Shown here piece after piece: positions 22,132-33,305 of a stretch of 64,000 bases of DNA (the first letter of the stretch is position 1; the number at the start of each line of letters is the position of its first letter). Under the pieces are notes generated by a model. That model was not told where the DNA came from. It made no database searches and saw only the letters and a list, made by a program, of their open reading frames with translations. This stretch comes from Zoroaster sp. YZ-2022 (lineage: Eukaryota; Echinodermata; Asteroidea; Forcipulatida; Zoroasteridae): positions 33,863,049 to 33,927,048 of the forward strand of contig CM055816.1 of the NCBI GenBank assembly GCA_029582265.1. The letters run 5' to 3'. Both the position numbers and the translations under genes were made by a program.

Positions 22132-23105
22132 GGTTAATATACACCTTGTGAATAGAAATCAGTCAGCGTTAATACCTTTAATAACAGCTGCTAGTACAAA
22201 GAATTGCCATGGAAGATTAATCTTCTCTGGAAAAACAGTCATCATGAAGCAAAACAACCTTCAGCAGGTCAAGCTGTATTACTCAACACAATAATTTCTC
22301 TGAAATTAAAAAATATAAAAATACAGTATAAAATATAATGTGATGGATTGGTTAATTATCAAGTAATTTAATACATTGTATGCAAGAACAAAGCATACCA
22401 CTGCAACCAACAACCCACCTGAACGTTAAAATAAATGATGATTATAAATACTGTGCAAAACAAAAAGGCAATAACGTTTACAGTATATATATTCAATCAT
22501 ATGCCCTTCAAAACACTGGAAGATATTTAAAACAAGTGAAACATAATAATTCACCAAGCAATTATATACGTCGTTGAATCACTTAAATTTTGTTTGTCAA
22601 CTACAAAAATACAAAATAATGAAATATTTTGAAAATAATTAATTTTTTGATTCAGGCATGAAAACAGGAGTAGGTCGGGTAACGGTAAACAATGAATCAA
22701 CTTTCACAATAGCCTAACGTAGTATTTACTTTTTAAAATGAATTGAAAAATTATCGGGAGCTGATCAGACTACATTTTCACCCATTCTTTTTGTCGTCTA
22801 AAATAGCTGGCCTATGATGTTGAAAACTCAAAAGGTCATTAACAAAATTTTAATTGTGTCATTTGACAACAAAGTATAACCCAGGATTTGGAAATCTGCT
22901 GAGAAATCCTCAATTTGTGTGGTTTCTGGGAATAAAATACTATTCTTTTATTATTTATGTAGTGAAACATCATGAAAGGCAATACTTCTTGTGAGAGAAT
23001 AAAGTGGGATGACACACGTAAAGTTACAACTCACAAATTTATTGTAGTCACTGAATAGACACCATCATTTAAAATCAACTATATCGAGATCGAGGGGAGA
23101 GCAAG
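22132..23105. other. Non-coding stretch
   Basis: AT-rich, no recognised gene or repeat family. Confidence 0.4.
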
Positions 23106-23389
23106 TATACTGAGACGCAATAGAAACTTACCACTTTTTCGACCTTAAATTATCAGTAATCACAATGCACAATTGTAATATGTGCACTTATTTTGGCAAC
23201 GTGACCCTCTGACGTTTCGCGGTGAAGTGGATACAGATGGGATCGAGTACATGAGTGGACAAAACGTGGACATTTCCTCAATAAAATGTAAACATTTCTT
23301 ATCCAAATTGTTGTGTTGTATTATTTTGAATCATTTCAATTTTATGCTATTCCAAAACAAGTGGTAAGTTTCTATTGCGTCTCAGTATA
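23106..23389. mobile_element. MITE, TA-type family M1 (copy 3, long form)
   Basis: Inverted ends TATACTGAGACGCAATAGAA and mirror; shares the ACGTGACCCTCTGACGTTTC block with the copy at 7334. 284 bp. Confidence 0.9.
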
Positions 23390-23824
23390 TATCTCAAACG
23401 CCCAAGCCGAACCTTTTTCTCCAGTTATTTGTATTTCCTAAGCGGTCCTTCCATGTCAGCATCCGACCACTGCCATACATGTAGCTAAACAGACCCCTGC
23501 CAAAAACACTGTTTCTCCAATCACTCGGCATTTTTGTATATCATGCTCCCACCTCAGAGATTACATGTACAGTGTACATATCTTAAACCCTTACAAAATA
23601 TAACACACCATAAAAATCAAAATAACATAAAAACAATCTATTACTCATAATTTGCCATGGGGTGACAAATTAGTGTACATACATGTACATGTAACCTTCC
23701 AAAAAGCCCCCTAATACTAATTTGTATCCTGTCACTACCCGTGAGCCCTCTGTTGCTCATTACTTGTGTTCAACAAGGACAATTAATGCCATTTTCCCAC
23801 ATTTATACAAATGTCCTGTATGTA

Positions 23825-25200
23825 ATTTAACTAATTCTTAACAATTTTCTCCATAATTTTGCTATAATACGTAAAAAACATCAATTTTCTGACCGACCAC
23901 CTTTCTCCTCCATTGACTTTGTGCACAAACGTGTGTTTGTTTACAACTCCTATACATTACATGTAATTCATTGGGTGCACCATTCCGATTTAAGTAGGCA
24001 GTTTCACGCAAACCGCCGATGGTGGCACTATTTTTGATGCCCTTTTTTCTGTGGAAGTTGTGACCTGCCGAAAGTTCATTGACTCGCCCGATAGTACGTG
24101 TGAAAATGCATAGGCGCAATATCGCTAGCGCCTGGTTACGTTGATGAGGCTTCGATGTTTTCCTGGACGCTATTTTTATGAGCACTAAATTATGCAGTCG
24201 ATAAAAAAAAAAATCAGCGACGGGAAACCTTTCGTTATGGAAATACAGGCAACTGAATTTCGGCAAGTTTTTACGATTTTCTTGTCCAACTTTCATGGTA
24301 AAATACTAATTCAAAGGGTAGTCTATCGATGTTCTAGTGTCGATAAATGGATACTACACATTGTGGTTATCTTAATTGGTCAGTCGATGCCAACTGTAAC
24401 GTTGGCGGAAAAACAGTGCAACTTGCGGAAAATGATCCGACGGCAAATAAATAAAAAAATCACCGCTATTTTATTTGACTCGGTGAATCAGGGTGTCACG
24501 CACAGGTGGATTTTGGTATTCAATGAGATTTTTTTGTTATAAAAGGGGGACATGCTATATAGACACTTTGTTAGTTCTACAAGGATACGTTGCAGGCAAA
24601 TTCGGTCACAACTTTTCAAATGAAACTGGCCTCCAAAATGACCAAATATTTAAAACAAAAATTTGTAACTTTGCATAGGGTTAACCTACAGTATCATGAC
24701 TATTGCCCCCTCATTTTTATTCTAATTTTTGGCTCTAGATCCAGTGATATGACATTTAAAAGAATTGAAGCAACTTCAAATTTTCATGAAACTGCCTAAT
24801 TTAAGGCTTATAAGCCTTAATGTTGACATTATCTGCAATTTCCCCCTTTTTTAGAAGAAAATGCTCGAATATGGTCGTGTCGAAAATGCTTAATTAAAAG
24901 ACTCAAATATGGTCGTCACACCCGTGGATCAAAAATCAGCTGAGAATTCCTCCGTTTGCTTCTGAAGCTTTCTTGGAAAAAAATAATTGTTTTAGTTGTA
25001 AAAATGTTCTGTTTATAATTTAACTGTTTTAATAACTTTCTCCATAATTTTGCTATAAAACGTACAAAACATCTTGCCGACAACCTTTCCTCCAGGCATT
25101 GGCATTGACTTTGTGTGCACACAAACATGTGCGTTTGTTTACACCTTTTTTTCCAAACCCAACTCCAATAATTTGTTGCGCGCACAATTCCGATCGGATA
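23825..25200. repeat. Diverged duplicated segments
   Basis: Segment 23830-24000 (TTCTCCATAATTTTGCTATA, GACTTTGTGCACAAACGTG, CACCATTCCGAT) recurs diverged at 25020-25195 (TTTCTCCATAATTTTGCTAT, GACTTTGTGTGCACACAAAC, GCACAATTCCGATC). The ~1 kb between them is AT-rich, with no gene recognised. It could be two copies of an old repeat or a duplication. Confidence 0.6.
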
Positions 25201-25624
25201 AGGCTTTTATTATGATGATCATATCGTTATTGACATAACGGTACGTTTCAGGATACAGAATGTACAAAAATATGAGTACATGTATGCCTTTGCCGGGCTT
25301 TGGTAATAATAATAAAAAGTATTGATACTTACACTGTGTTTCTGACCGATTCTTGCCTTCCGTCTGAATAAACCATGGAGCATGAATAAACCTACCATAC
25401 ATAATACTCACTCGTGTGCATGTACGTACATGTACGTATATGTACGTATACGCACCATGGGTTACCATGCCACCACACCCGTACCCCACATCCACCGCCG
25501 CCGCGTACACCGTAGTCTTGGTTTAAGACTGTGTGTTTGTATGTTTTTGATACACGCTTCGTCTCTGACGCCGCGCGAGGGCGCTACACGAAGCGCTAAC
25601 ACACGACGAACTGCTATCACCCGC
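25201..25624. other. Non-coding, rising CpG content
   Basis: Contains alternating ACGTACATGTACGTAT motifs near 25420-25450 and a CpG-rich stretch from 25480. The motif CGTAGTCTTGGTTTAAGAC at about 25509 has inverted or direct relatives near 28407 and 28815. No gene recognised. Confidence 0.4.
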
Positions 25625-25866
25625 GAAGGCAAAGAGGGCGACGGGCGACGGTAGAAGGGCGACGGGCGATGTTTAGAAGGGCGACGGGCGACGCGCGACG
25701 TTTAGAAGGGCGACGGGCGACGCGCGACGTTTAGAAGGGCGACGGGCGACGTTTAGAACGGCGACGTTTATAAGGGCGACGGGCGACGTTTAGAAGGTCG
25801 ACGGGCGACGCGCGACGGTTGACGGTCGACGCGCGACGTTTAGAAGGGCGACGGGCGACGTTTAGA
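25625..25866. repeat. CpG-rich GCGACGGGCGACG minisatellite
   Basis: Units of roughly 22 bp (GTTTAGAAGGGCGACGGGCG plus AC) with variable insertions of CGCGAC and TTGACGGTCGAC; about ten irregular units. The dense CpG contrasts with the AT-rich surroundings. Confidence 0.9.
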
Positions 25867-25940
25867 TTGGCAGATATGGAATTCCATAGGCACGCTTCAT
25901 AAAACTCAAAGTTTACGATAAACTTGAGACAACAGTCATT

Positions 25941-26222
25941 CATTGGCGGATCCAGGGGGCTATAAGGGGGCTGGAGCCCCCTAAAATCGTATTAAAAAAA
26001 GGGGGTAAAAAGAAAAAGGGAGAGAAAGAGAGAAAGAGTGGGGGAGGGGAGGAGAGAACACTCCCATTCCCACAGTATGCGGGATAAAATAAGGAGGTGA
26101 CCTACTTAGTACTGTACTAACCGTTGCGCATACTAAGTGGCGGCACCCTTTGTAGTACTGAAAAATAATTGTTTTTGATTCTCAGCCCGCCCCCTAAAAA
26201 TGTTCTGGATCCGCCCATGTCA
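25941..26222. repeat. MITE-like element with GGCGGATCCAG ends
   Basis: Inverted ends GGCGGATCCAGG (about 25945) and CTGGATCCGCCC (about 26204), with near-end mirrored GGGGCTAT.../...GCCCCCTAA blocks. Probably a hAT-like MITE; no clean target duplication. The motif CATTGGCGGTTCCAGGGGG at 60724 may be another end. Confidence 0.6.
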
Positions 26223-26343
26223 TTGCCCTGTCAGTGTGGTGCCATGTCAAATAAATCGGCTGTAGTGGTGTTCGGCTTCAAAAGGATTTGTCAGGTGGTT
26301 ATGGTGGAAAGGGAACAAAAAGCACTGTGCAGAGCAGTGTTGT

Positions 26344-26512
26344 AGGTCTCGAGACCTGGTTTCGGTCTCGAGACCTTTTTTGCCGGTCTTGGTCTTGGTC
26401 TCGGTCTCGCCCTATAAAAGTCTCGGTCTTGGAAGGCTTGGTCTCGACATGGTCTCGGTCTCGGATGCCTTGGTCTCGGTCTCGGTCTCGGACAAGCTGG
26501 TCTCGACTGACA
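26344..26512. repeat. GGTCTC/TCTCGG degenerate tandem array
   Basis: Repeated GGTCTCGGTCTCGG and CTTGGTCTCG words, with a palindromic GGTCTCGAGACC at two places on the left. It produces Ser/Arg-rich frames on the plus strand and Arg/Pro-rich frames on the minus strand that are not genes. Confidence 0.9.
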
Positions 26513-26726
26513 ACAACACTGCACTAGCTATTTGAACAGTGCATACGTGCTTGCGCTTACACACAGTCAATGTTCACCACGCGCATCGGCGTTTGCAAAT
26601 GAGACATGTAGCTTTGGTGGCGCATTTATTTTTTTGTTCCAAACCTTCCCCCGGATCACGTGAGACCCTTCCCCCCCCCCCCTCAAGCTTGCGCTTGCAG
26701 AGAAAGATAAATACGGGCTCACGCCG

Positions 26727-27685
26727 CATGTACGGAAACTTGAATTGCCTTCACGTTCCTGCAATACTGAGGAAACAAGGTTTTTTCATGGAAACCACAG
26801 AATACAACGATAAAATATCTCAGAAATACATCCCTTCGACGATTACGACCTCCTCTTGCTACTGGCAGAAGTTATTTATTACATTGTTTTTCCTAGAAAA
26901 AAGCCACATATGCCTGGGAGTCTTTCATATCCTAAAGTGGACCATTCCACATATCTTAGAATGGGTATCAGTTCCCAGAGCTGTGTAGCTTTGTTTTGAT
27001 GGGCGGGAAAAGTAACTGCTGCCATAGCTGCCATAATATATCTGTGCACAAAATCAACCATTCATTGTGTACACATAAAGACCTACCCAGATCTAACCCT
27101 CTGATAAGTGGAACCATCTGTTCAGTAGCAGGCTTTGCTTTTTGATGTCTTGCCGGCAGCTTGTGCCTGGCTCAGCTTGTGCCTGCCTGCCTGCCTGCCT
27201 GCCTGCCCCCCCCCCCCCCCCCAGACAGAGTGTCTGGGTTCCGCTGCATGCTGGAGAGATAAACAGACGGCTGTTTATGTTTGCCAAGGACTTACAGGAG
27301 AGAGATAAACTACACGGCTGTTGTGTGTCATCTGGGGGTTGAAAATAATCCTAGACAATAGCTGGGCATGTGTGGAAGTCATTTGGATGTAAAAAATCAA
27401 TGGGGAATGCAGAGATAACAATTTTAATATAATTAATAGGGGTGCCACTGAAAAGAGGAGGGGTCCAGCGTTTAAAGTCATGGGTTACTCCCTCGTCGAA
27501 GAAATGTGGAATTAATTCAATGATAAGGTATACCTTATCATTGAATTCCACAGTTCTTTTAAAGAAATATGTATTTCTGAGATATTTTATCGTTGTATTC
27601 TGTGTTTCCATGAAAAAGAAACCTTGTTTCCGAGATAAATTATCGCAGTAACGTGAAGGCAAATCAAGCTTCCGTACGCATGTCA
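26727..27685. repeat. Foldback element with ~110-130 bp arms
   Basis: Left arm (about 26727-26836: GTACGGAAACTTGAATTGCC, TTTCATGGAAACCACAGAAT, CGATAAAATATCTCAGAAAT) is mirrored in 27556-27683 (ATTTCTGAGATATTTTATCG, TTCCATGAAAAAGAAACCTT, GGCAAATCAAGCTTCCGTAC). Between them lie unrelated DNA, a (TGCC)n plus poly-C tract at about 27180-27225, and no recognised gene. Probably a non-autonomous transposon. Confidence 0.75.
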
Positions 27686-28402
27686 TTTTTACAATATGGG
27701 TTTATTGTACACACAAGATTCAAAGGGAGCGTATAATATATGCATGGCCCTGGCTAAGCGCGTACATGGTGCACGTCGGAACATATACTGGTTTGAGTGT
27801 TCTAGCCTGTGATTGGTCAGTTTTTGGCACTATGCGATGCTTTTGAAGTTTCAACCAATTACCTGTATTTATCTACAATCTGATTATTTTTTCTCAACAC
27901 TGAATACATTTAAGATCGCCCAAGCGAAATGTTAGCCGCGCCCCTGACTGTTTCCCGTCACTTGGCGGGGTGAATACGATTTTTTTAAAGATGAATAACC
28001 TGTCTATCTATTATCTTCAAATGTACTGGAGTAATTCAATAACATGTTAAAATGTGACTTTTTCTAAAACCGAAATTTCCGTAAATAAATGTTAATGTTT
28101 TTATCATAAAATCCGTAAATAAACGTTAATATTTTTATCATAAAATCTCTCGAAATAAAATTATATTCCCTTTTCAATAAATGGGATCGAACAATACACT
28201 CGTTGGGTTTAATAATAATTATCTTATTTTAAAAGAAATGTTCAGATGTGACATAATTTTTAAACTTGACACTCACAGCTCATTATGCAATATCAATATT
28301 GTGCGCGCGTGTCGTGCATACTTACATGTAGGAAGCACTTTTCAGAAGTTGCGCGCGCACTGACTGATCAATATTATTTTTTATACCAATGCATCGTGCG
28401 TG
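27686..28402. other. Non-coding stretch
   Basis: Contains a direct duplication of TCCGTAAATAAAYGTTAATR plus TTTTTATCATAAAATC at 28078 and 28111. No gene recognised. Confidence 0.45.
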
Positions 28403-28610
28403 GCACACCGTAGTCTTGTTATTTTATGCGGATCCTGGTTACACGATCCCGCGCCAGTCCTAAATCACCCACCGTAGCTGGCGCTATACAATTTTTTACG
28501 ATCAAGGCCGCTAATACTCTGGACAAAAGGTGGCGCGGCCGTGGACAGGAATGAATGGCGCCCGCAGCGGCGATTGGTTTATCAAATCACAGCGGATCGG
28601 CGCGTATATA

Positions 28611-28796
28611 GACCTTATGCGTTGACGTCATCACGCCGCCATCTTAGAAGTAAAACGATGATGAAACAATGGAAAACGCACATCTAAAATATACATGCGC
28701 GGCGCACAGAATGGGCCAATGAGCAACCTTCTTTTGACCTCTAGCCGAGGGCGCCCTACTCAAATGACGTCATGTGCATATAAAGGTCTATACGTA
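28611..28796. repeat. Small foldback with CRE-like ends
   Basis: GTATATAGACCTTATGC followed by TTGACGTCATC is mirrored by ATGACGTCATGTGCATATAA then AGGTCTATAC. Inverted ends of ~30 bp around a CpG-rich core that includes CGCCGCCATCTT, a YY1-like site. It could be a MITE. The TATATA/CRE/YY1 combination also looks promoter-like, but no transcript follows. Confidence 0.55.
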
Positions 28797-29170
28797 TAAA
28801 ATCACGAGTAACGTCTTGCACCAAGACTACATCTTTACACGAACACGCGTTATTATTATTATTATTTTATTCAGATAACAATCAACAAGGACATATCAAG
28901 CAAGCGATCGCGAACAAACGAGAGGATGGTCCGGCCACGGACGTGTATGATTCAATTGTAGACCGGTGTGAAGTTAGTTACTTATTCCTTATTGGACATT
29001 CGCATTAACGTACATTATGTACTGTATGTACATGTATGTACATGTATGTACTTACACGTACGTGTTCCTTGTGCGCAGTTGCAAAGTCTCGTGCGCATTA
29101 TGCGGACGGTTACAATTAGACTGGTTTCCTAGTCCACAGTACATTATGTATAATATCCAAAGGCTAAAGT

Positions 29171-30083
29171 AGTGCCCCTTTAAATGGTGACTGACGTCTT
29201 GGACCAGATACCGCTAAGTCAGAGGGTGTGCATGAGGGTCTGACCTTCACAATACTATCATGCTTATCCCGGTCATTAGGGTTCCAGTATTTTTAAAATA
29301 ATTTTATATAAATGCGTATCATATGTGTAATATGCATGCATATTAAAGTGCCCCTTTAAATGATGAATGACGTCTTGGACCAGGCACCGCTAAGTCAGAA
29401 GGTATGCAGGAGGATCTAACCTTCACAATACTATCATGCTTATCCCGGTCATTAGGGTTCCAGTATTTTTAAAATAATTTTATATAGATGCATTTTTTGC
29501 GTATCATATGCGTAATATGCATGCATATTATAGTGCCCCTTTAAATGATGAGTGACGTCTTGGACCAGGCACCGCTAAGTCAGAGGGTGTGCAGGAGGAT
29601 TTAACCTTCACAATACTACCATGCTTATCCCGGTCATTAGGGTTCCCGTATTTTTTAAATAATTTTATATAAATGCATTGTTTGCGTATCATATGTGTAA
29701 TATGCATGCATATTATAGTGCCCCTTTAAATGATGACTGACGTCTTGGACCAGGCACCGCTAAGTCAGAGGGTGTGCAGGAGGATCTAACCTTCACAATA
29801 ATACCATGCTTATCCCGGTCATTAGGGTTCCAGTATTTTTTAAATAATTTTATATAAATGCATTTTTTGCGTATAATATGCATAATATGCATGCATATTA
29901 TAGTGCCCCTTTAAATGGTGACTGACGCTTGGACAAGGCACCGCTAAATCAGAAGGTGTGCAGGAGGATCTAACCTTCACAATACAATCATGCTTATCCC
30001 GGTCATTAGGGTTCCAGTATTTTTTAAATAATTTTATATAAATGCATTGTTTGCGTATCATATGTGTAATATGCATGCATATT
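29171..30083 (+). repeat. ~185-bp tandem units, forward arm (5 copies)
   Basis: Spacing is 176, 185, 185 and 185 bp. Each unit carries the near-perfect palindrome TAATATGCATGCATATTA, GACGTCTTGGACCAGGCACC and CCGGTCATTAGGGTTCCAGT. The unit length is close to a nucleosome repeat, as in satellites. Confidence 0.95.
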
Positions 30084-32125
30084 GTAGTGAAGGTTAGATC
30101 CTCCAGGTACACCCTCTGACTTAGCGGTGCCTGGTCCAAGACGTCATTCATCATTTAAAGGGGCAATATAATATGCATGCATATTACGCATATGATACGC
30201 AAAAAATGCATCTATATAAAATTATTTAAAAAATACTGGAATCCTAATGACCGGGATAAGCATGATAGTATTGTGAAGGTTAGATCCTCCTGCACACCTT
30301 CTGACTTAGCGGTGCCTGGTCCAAGACGTCAGTCACCATTTAAAGGGGCACTACAATATGCATGCATATTACGCATATGATACGCAAAAAATACATACTG
30401 AATAAAATTATTTAAAAAATACTGGAACCCTAATAACCGTAATAAGCATGGTAGTTTTGTGAAGGTTAGATCCTCCTGCACACCCTCTGACTTAGCGGTG
30501 CCTGGTCCAAGACGTCAGTCATCATTTAAAGGGGCACTTTAATATGCATGCATATTACACATATGATACGCATTTATAATAATAATAATAATAATGTATA
30601 GATTTATATAGGGCACGTATCCACCAACTAAGTGGCGCTCAAGGCGCATTATATTATTATCCCTGCTCATAAGGCTCATAAGGCTCATAAATCATTCCTG
30701 AAACCATCTCAGCTCCCTGGGGAGTATACAGCTCAATTGCTGCCATTTCTAGCGCATATAGAGCAAACCATCTCTGCCTTCACAGGTACCCATTTAACCC
30801 CTGGGTGGAGAGAAGCAATTATGGTTAAGTGTCTTGCTCAAGGACACAGGTGTCACGGCCGGGGCTCGAACCCACACTCTGCTGCTGGCAACACCAGAAC
30901 TTGAGTTCAGTGCGCTAGACCGCACGACAATCCACTTTACGTGCATTATACAACACACGGGACCTACGGCTTTACGTCCCATCCGAAGGACGAAGCAATT
31001 ATGGTTAAGTACCTTGCTCAAGGACACAAGTGTCACGACCGGGGCTCGAACCCACACCCTGCTGCTGGCAACACCAGAACTTGAAAAATACTGGAACCCT
31101 AATGACCGGGATAAGCATGGTAGTATTGTGAAGGTTAGATCCTCCTGCACACCTTCTGACTTAGCAGTGCCTGGTCCAAGACGTCATTCATCATTTAAAG
31201 GGGCACTATAATATGCATGCATATTACGCATATGATACGCAAAAAATACATACTGAATAAAATTATTTTAAAAATACTGGAACCCTAATGACCGGGATAA
31301 GCATGATAGTATTGTGAAGGTTAGATCCTCCTGCACACCCTCTGACTTAGCGGTGCCTGGTCCAAGACGTCATTCATCATTTAAAGGGGCACTATAATAT
31401 GCATGCATATTACGCATATGATACGCAAAAAATACATACTGAATAAAATTATTTTAAAAATACTGGAACCCTAATGACCGGGATAAGCATGATAGTATTG
31501 TGAAGGTTAGATCCTCCTGCACCCCCTCTGACTTAGCGGTGCCTGGTCCAAGACGTCAGTCATCATTTAAAGGGGCACTACAATATGCATGCATATTACC
31601 CATATGATACGCAAACAATGCATTTATATAAAATTATTTAAAAAATACTGGAACCCTAATGACCGGGATAAGCATGGTAGTATTGTGAATGTTAGATCCT
31701 CCTGCACACCTTCTGACTTAGCGGTGCCTGGTCCAAGACGTCAGTCACCATTTAAAGGGGCAATATAATATGCATGCATATTACGCATATGATACGCAAA
31801 AAATGCATCTATATACAATTATTTAAAAAATACTGGAACCCTAATGACCGGGATAAGCATGATAGTTTTGTGAAGGTTAGATCCTCCTGCACAACCTCTG
31901 ACTTAGCGGTGCCTGGTCCAAGACGTCATTCATCATTTAAAGGGGCACTTTAATATGCATGCATATTACACATATGATACGCATTTATATAAAATTATTT
32001 AAAAAATACTGGAACCCTAATGACCGGGATAAGCATGATGGTATTGTGAAGGTTAGATACTCATGTACACCCTCTGACTTAGCGGTATCTGGTCCAAGAC
32101 GTCAGTCACCATTTAAAGGGGCACT
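30084..32125 (-). repeat. ~185-bp tandem units, reverse arm (9 copies)
   Basis: Inverted units, with anchors CATTTAAAGGGGC near 30150, 30335, 30520, 31190, 31376, 31563, 31748, 31932 and 32109. The gap between 30520 and 31190 is the inserted SINE. Scattered copies share variants (for example CATACTGAATAAAATTATTT in three), which suggests expansion or conversion within the arm. Confidence 0.95.
30575..31083 (-). mobile_element. Dimeric tRNA-derived SINE inserted in foldback arm
   Basis: Minus-strand element. Read from 31083 leftward it has a tRNA-like head with a B-box-like GGGTTCGAGCCCC, then TGTCCTTGAGCAAGGTACTT, followed by a second head with the same B box (about 30855-30870). Then come the body and the tail AAGGCGC...GATTTATATAGG mirror, ending in (TTA)n. 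The tail resembles the LINE tail at 53025-53094. The insertion removed a few bases of the 185-bp unit and no clear target duplication is visible. Confidence 0.85.
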
Positions 32126-32286
32126 ACTTTAGCCTTTGGATATTATACAGAATGTACTGTGGACTAGGAAACCAGTCTAATTGTAACCGTCCGCATAATG
32201 CGCACGAGACTTTGCAACTAGAACTGCGCACGACATGACAAGGAACGAACACGTACGTGTAAAACTGTAAGTACATATCAGGCCTA

Positions 32287-32322
32287 CAAAGATACTACAA
32301 AAGGGCTTTTGTAGTATCTTTG
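32287..32322. repeat. Perfect 16-17 bp hairpin in foldback arm
   Basis: CAAAGATACTACAAAA and TTTTGTAGTATCTTTG flank GGGC. It is absent from the corresponding part of the left arm, so it was added after the arms formed. Confidence 0.9.
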
Positions 32323-32382
32323 GTACATATACATGCATAAATGTACGTTGATGCGAATGTCTGATAAGGAATAAGTAACTAA

Positions 32383-32390
32383 CTTCACAC
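32383..32390 (+). repeat. Target duplication of P-type element (left)
   Basis: CTTCACAC, repeated exactly at 38199-38206. Eight bases is the standard P-element duplication length. Confidence 0.95.
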
Positions 32391-32432
32391 CAAAGATCGT
32401 ATAGCGCCGCGTAGCGGCGCAAGATGGAGAAC
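32391..32432 (+). repeat. Left terminal inverted repeat of P-type element
   Basis: Forty-two bases, one mismatch to the mirror at 38157-38198. Contains hairpin-forming GCGCCGC-GTA-GCGGCGC. Confidence 0.93.
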
Positions 32433-32572
32433 TAGATCTATATCATGAAATTTGCATGGAGATAAGCGGCCGCCATTTCGGCAAGCTGGTAAGTAAGTCG
32501 GGGATTGGTGGAAAGTTTACCGCAAAAGGGGATACGGAGTTTAACGAGGCCATTTTTCATTCAACAATCATC

Positions 32573-32661
32573 ATGTCGTTCTGCTCGGCCATTAACTGCC
32601 AAAATAATAAGAAGAAATGTCCGAATCTTTCATTTTTCAGATTTCCAAAGAATAAAGAAAG
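32573..32661 (+). CDS. THAP-domain exon 1 of P-type transposase gene
   Basis: Starts MSFCSAINCQNNKKKC and continues LSFFRFPKNKE, the first half of a THAP zinc finger: C-x4-C, then the F-x-FP motif of the C2CH domain. The donor AAAG|GTGAG sits at 32662. The exon ends in phase 2, and the next exon restores the frame exactly. THAP domains bind the transposon's own ends in P-type transposases. An earlier in-frame ATG is not needed, because THAP domains begin at or near the protein start. Confidence 0.85.
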
Positions 32662-33045
32662 GTGAGTTTCGGGAAAAATGGTTTAATTTTAATTCTAACG
32701 GCTACAGACAGGATGGCATGACATCGTCATCGGGCATGATCGGCTGTGTTAGTTTTTTACTATAAGTATAACGTAACGCAATTGTGGCACACTTTTTTTT
32801 TCTTTTTTCACATTTTTCATTTTAAACATTTTGTTTTATAAATTTATTTTTAAACTCAAGACTGATGTGACCTCTTTTGAATACATATTATGAAGGAGAA
32901 CTTAAAGTAAACATTGTTGGGTTTAATGTTAGTTCTGACATTCTGACTCAGTCTGAGTCTGATCCATTTCCTGCATTACTGGAATAGGCCTACTGATCAT
33001 TTTGGCCTCACTTTACAATTACATTCCCTTATGTACTCATTTCAG

Positions 33046-33305
33046 AAGCCAACAGTGGGTGCAGAACACTAGGCGTAGAGACCTGCAAGGGAGAACCCCG
33101 TGGTATATGTACAATAATTGTCGCCTATGCTCCGAGCATTTTGAGCCAAGTCACTTTGTCAACACAGAGAAAAAAAGGCTCAAATGGAATGCAGTTCCAA
33201 CAGTTTTCAGCATTCCCAATCAACCAAAATCAGCTGAACCAAGGAGACCACTGAAAAGGAAGGTCATCAATGCACAAGACGACATCCCTCCAAAGCGTTT
33301 GAAAG
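33046..33305 (+). CDS. THAP-domain exon 2
   Basis: Acceptor ACTCATTTCAG. The reading frame (QQWVQNTRRRDL, NCRLCSEHFEPSHF, LKWNAVPTVF) supplies the rest of the THAP finger: the conserved tryptophan, the C-x2-H zinc ligands (CSEH) and the terminal AVPT(V/I)F box. A basic PRRPLKRK stretch may be a nuclear localisation signal. It ends at AAAG|GTAGA in phase 1. Confidence 0.88.

Larger units (their letters stand above)
28965..32390. mobile_element. Large foldback element with satellite-like arms
   Basis: The outermost ~190 bp of each arm are unique inverted sequence: GGTGTGAAGTTAGTTACTTA at 28965 and its mirror ending at 32390, plus GTGCGCATTATGCGGACGGT and GACTGGTTTCCTAGTCCACA on the left arm. 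Inward, each arm is a tandem array of a ~185 bp unit: five units left to right (anchors AGTGCCCCTTTAAATG at 29171, 29347, 29532, 29717, 29902), then nine in the opposite sense. The turn-around is at about 30084. A dimeric SINE (30575-31083) interrupts the right arm. The last 8 bases of the right arm were duplicated by the P-type element inserted next to it; the final C is found beyond that element (38207). No coding frame supported. Galileo, a P-superfamily foldback, has similar architecture; relationship not shown. Confidence 0.85.

Noticed and set aside
24192..24542. Plus-strand frame of 116 codons
   Set aside because: It falls in a diverged repeat segment and has no domain similarity that I can see.
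26288..26527. Ser/Arg-rich and Arg/Pro-rich frames resembling SR proteins
   Set aside because: They are caused by GGTCTC tandem DNA on both strands.
28611..28700. Promoter with TATA, CRE and YY1-like sites
   Set aside because: The sites belong to the inverted ends of a small foldback element and no first exon follows, so it is listed as a repeat only.
30854..30870. tRNA gene from the GGGTTCGAGCCCC box
   Set aside because: Only a B-box-like piece of a SINE is present; no cloverleaf can be completed.
29840..31211. Frames of 90-125 codons in the 30-kb region
   Set aside because: They lie across the 185-bp repeat units and SINE heads in both orientations, and repeat with them.
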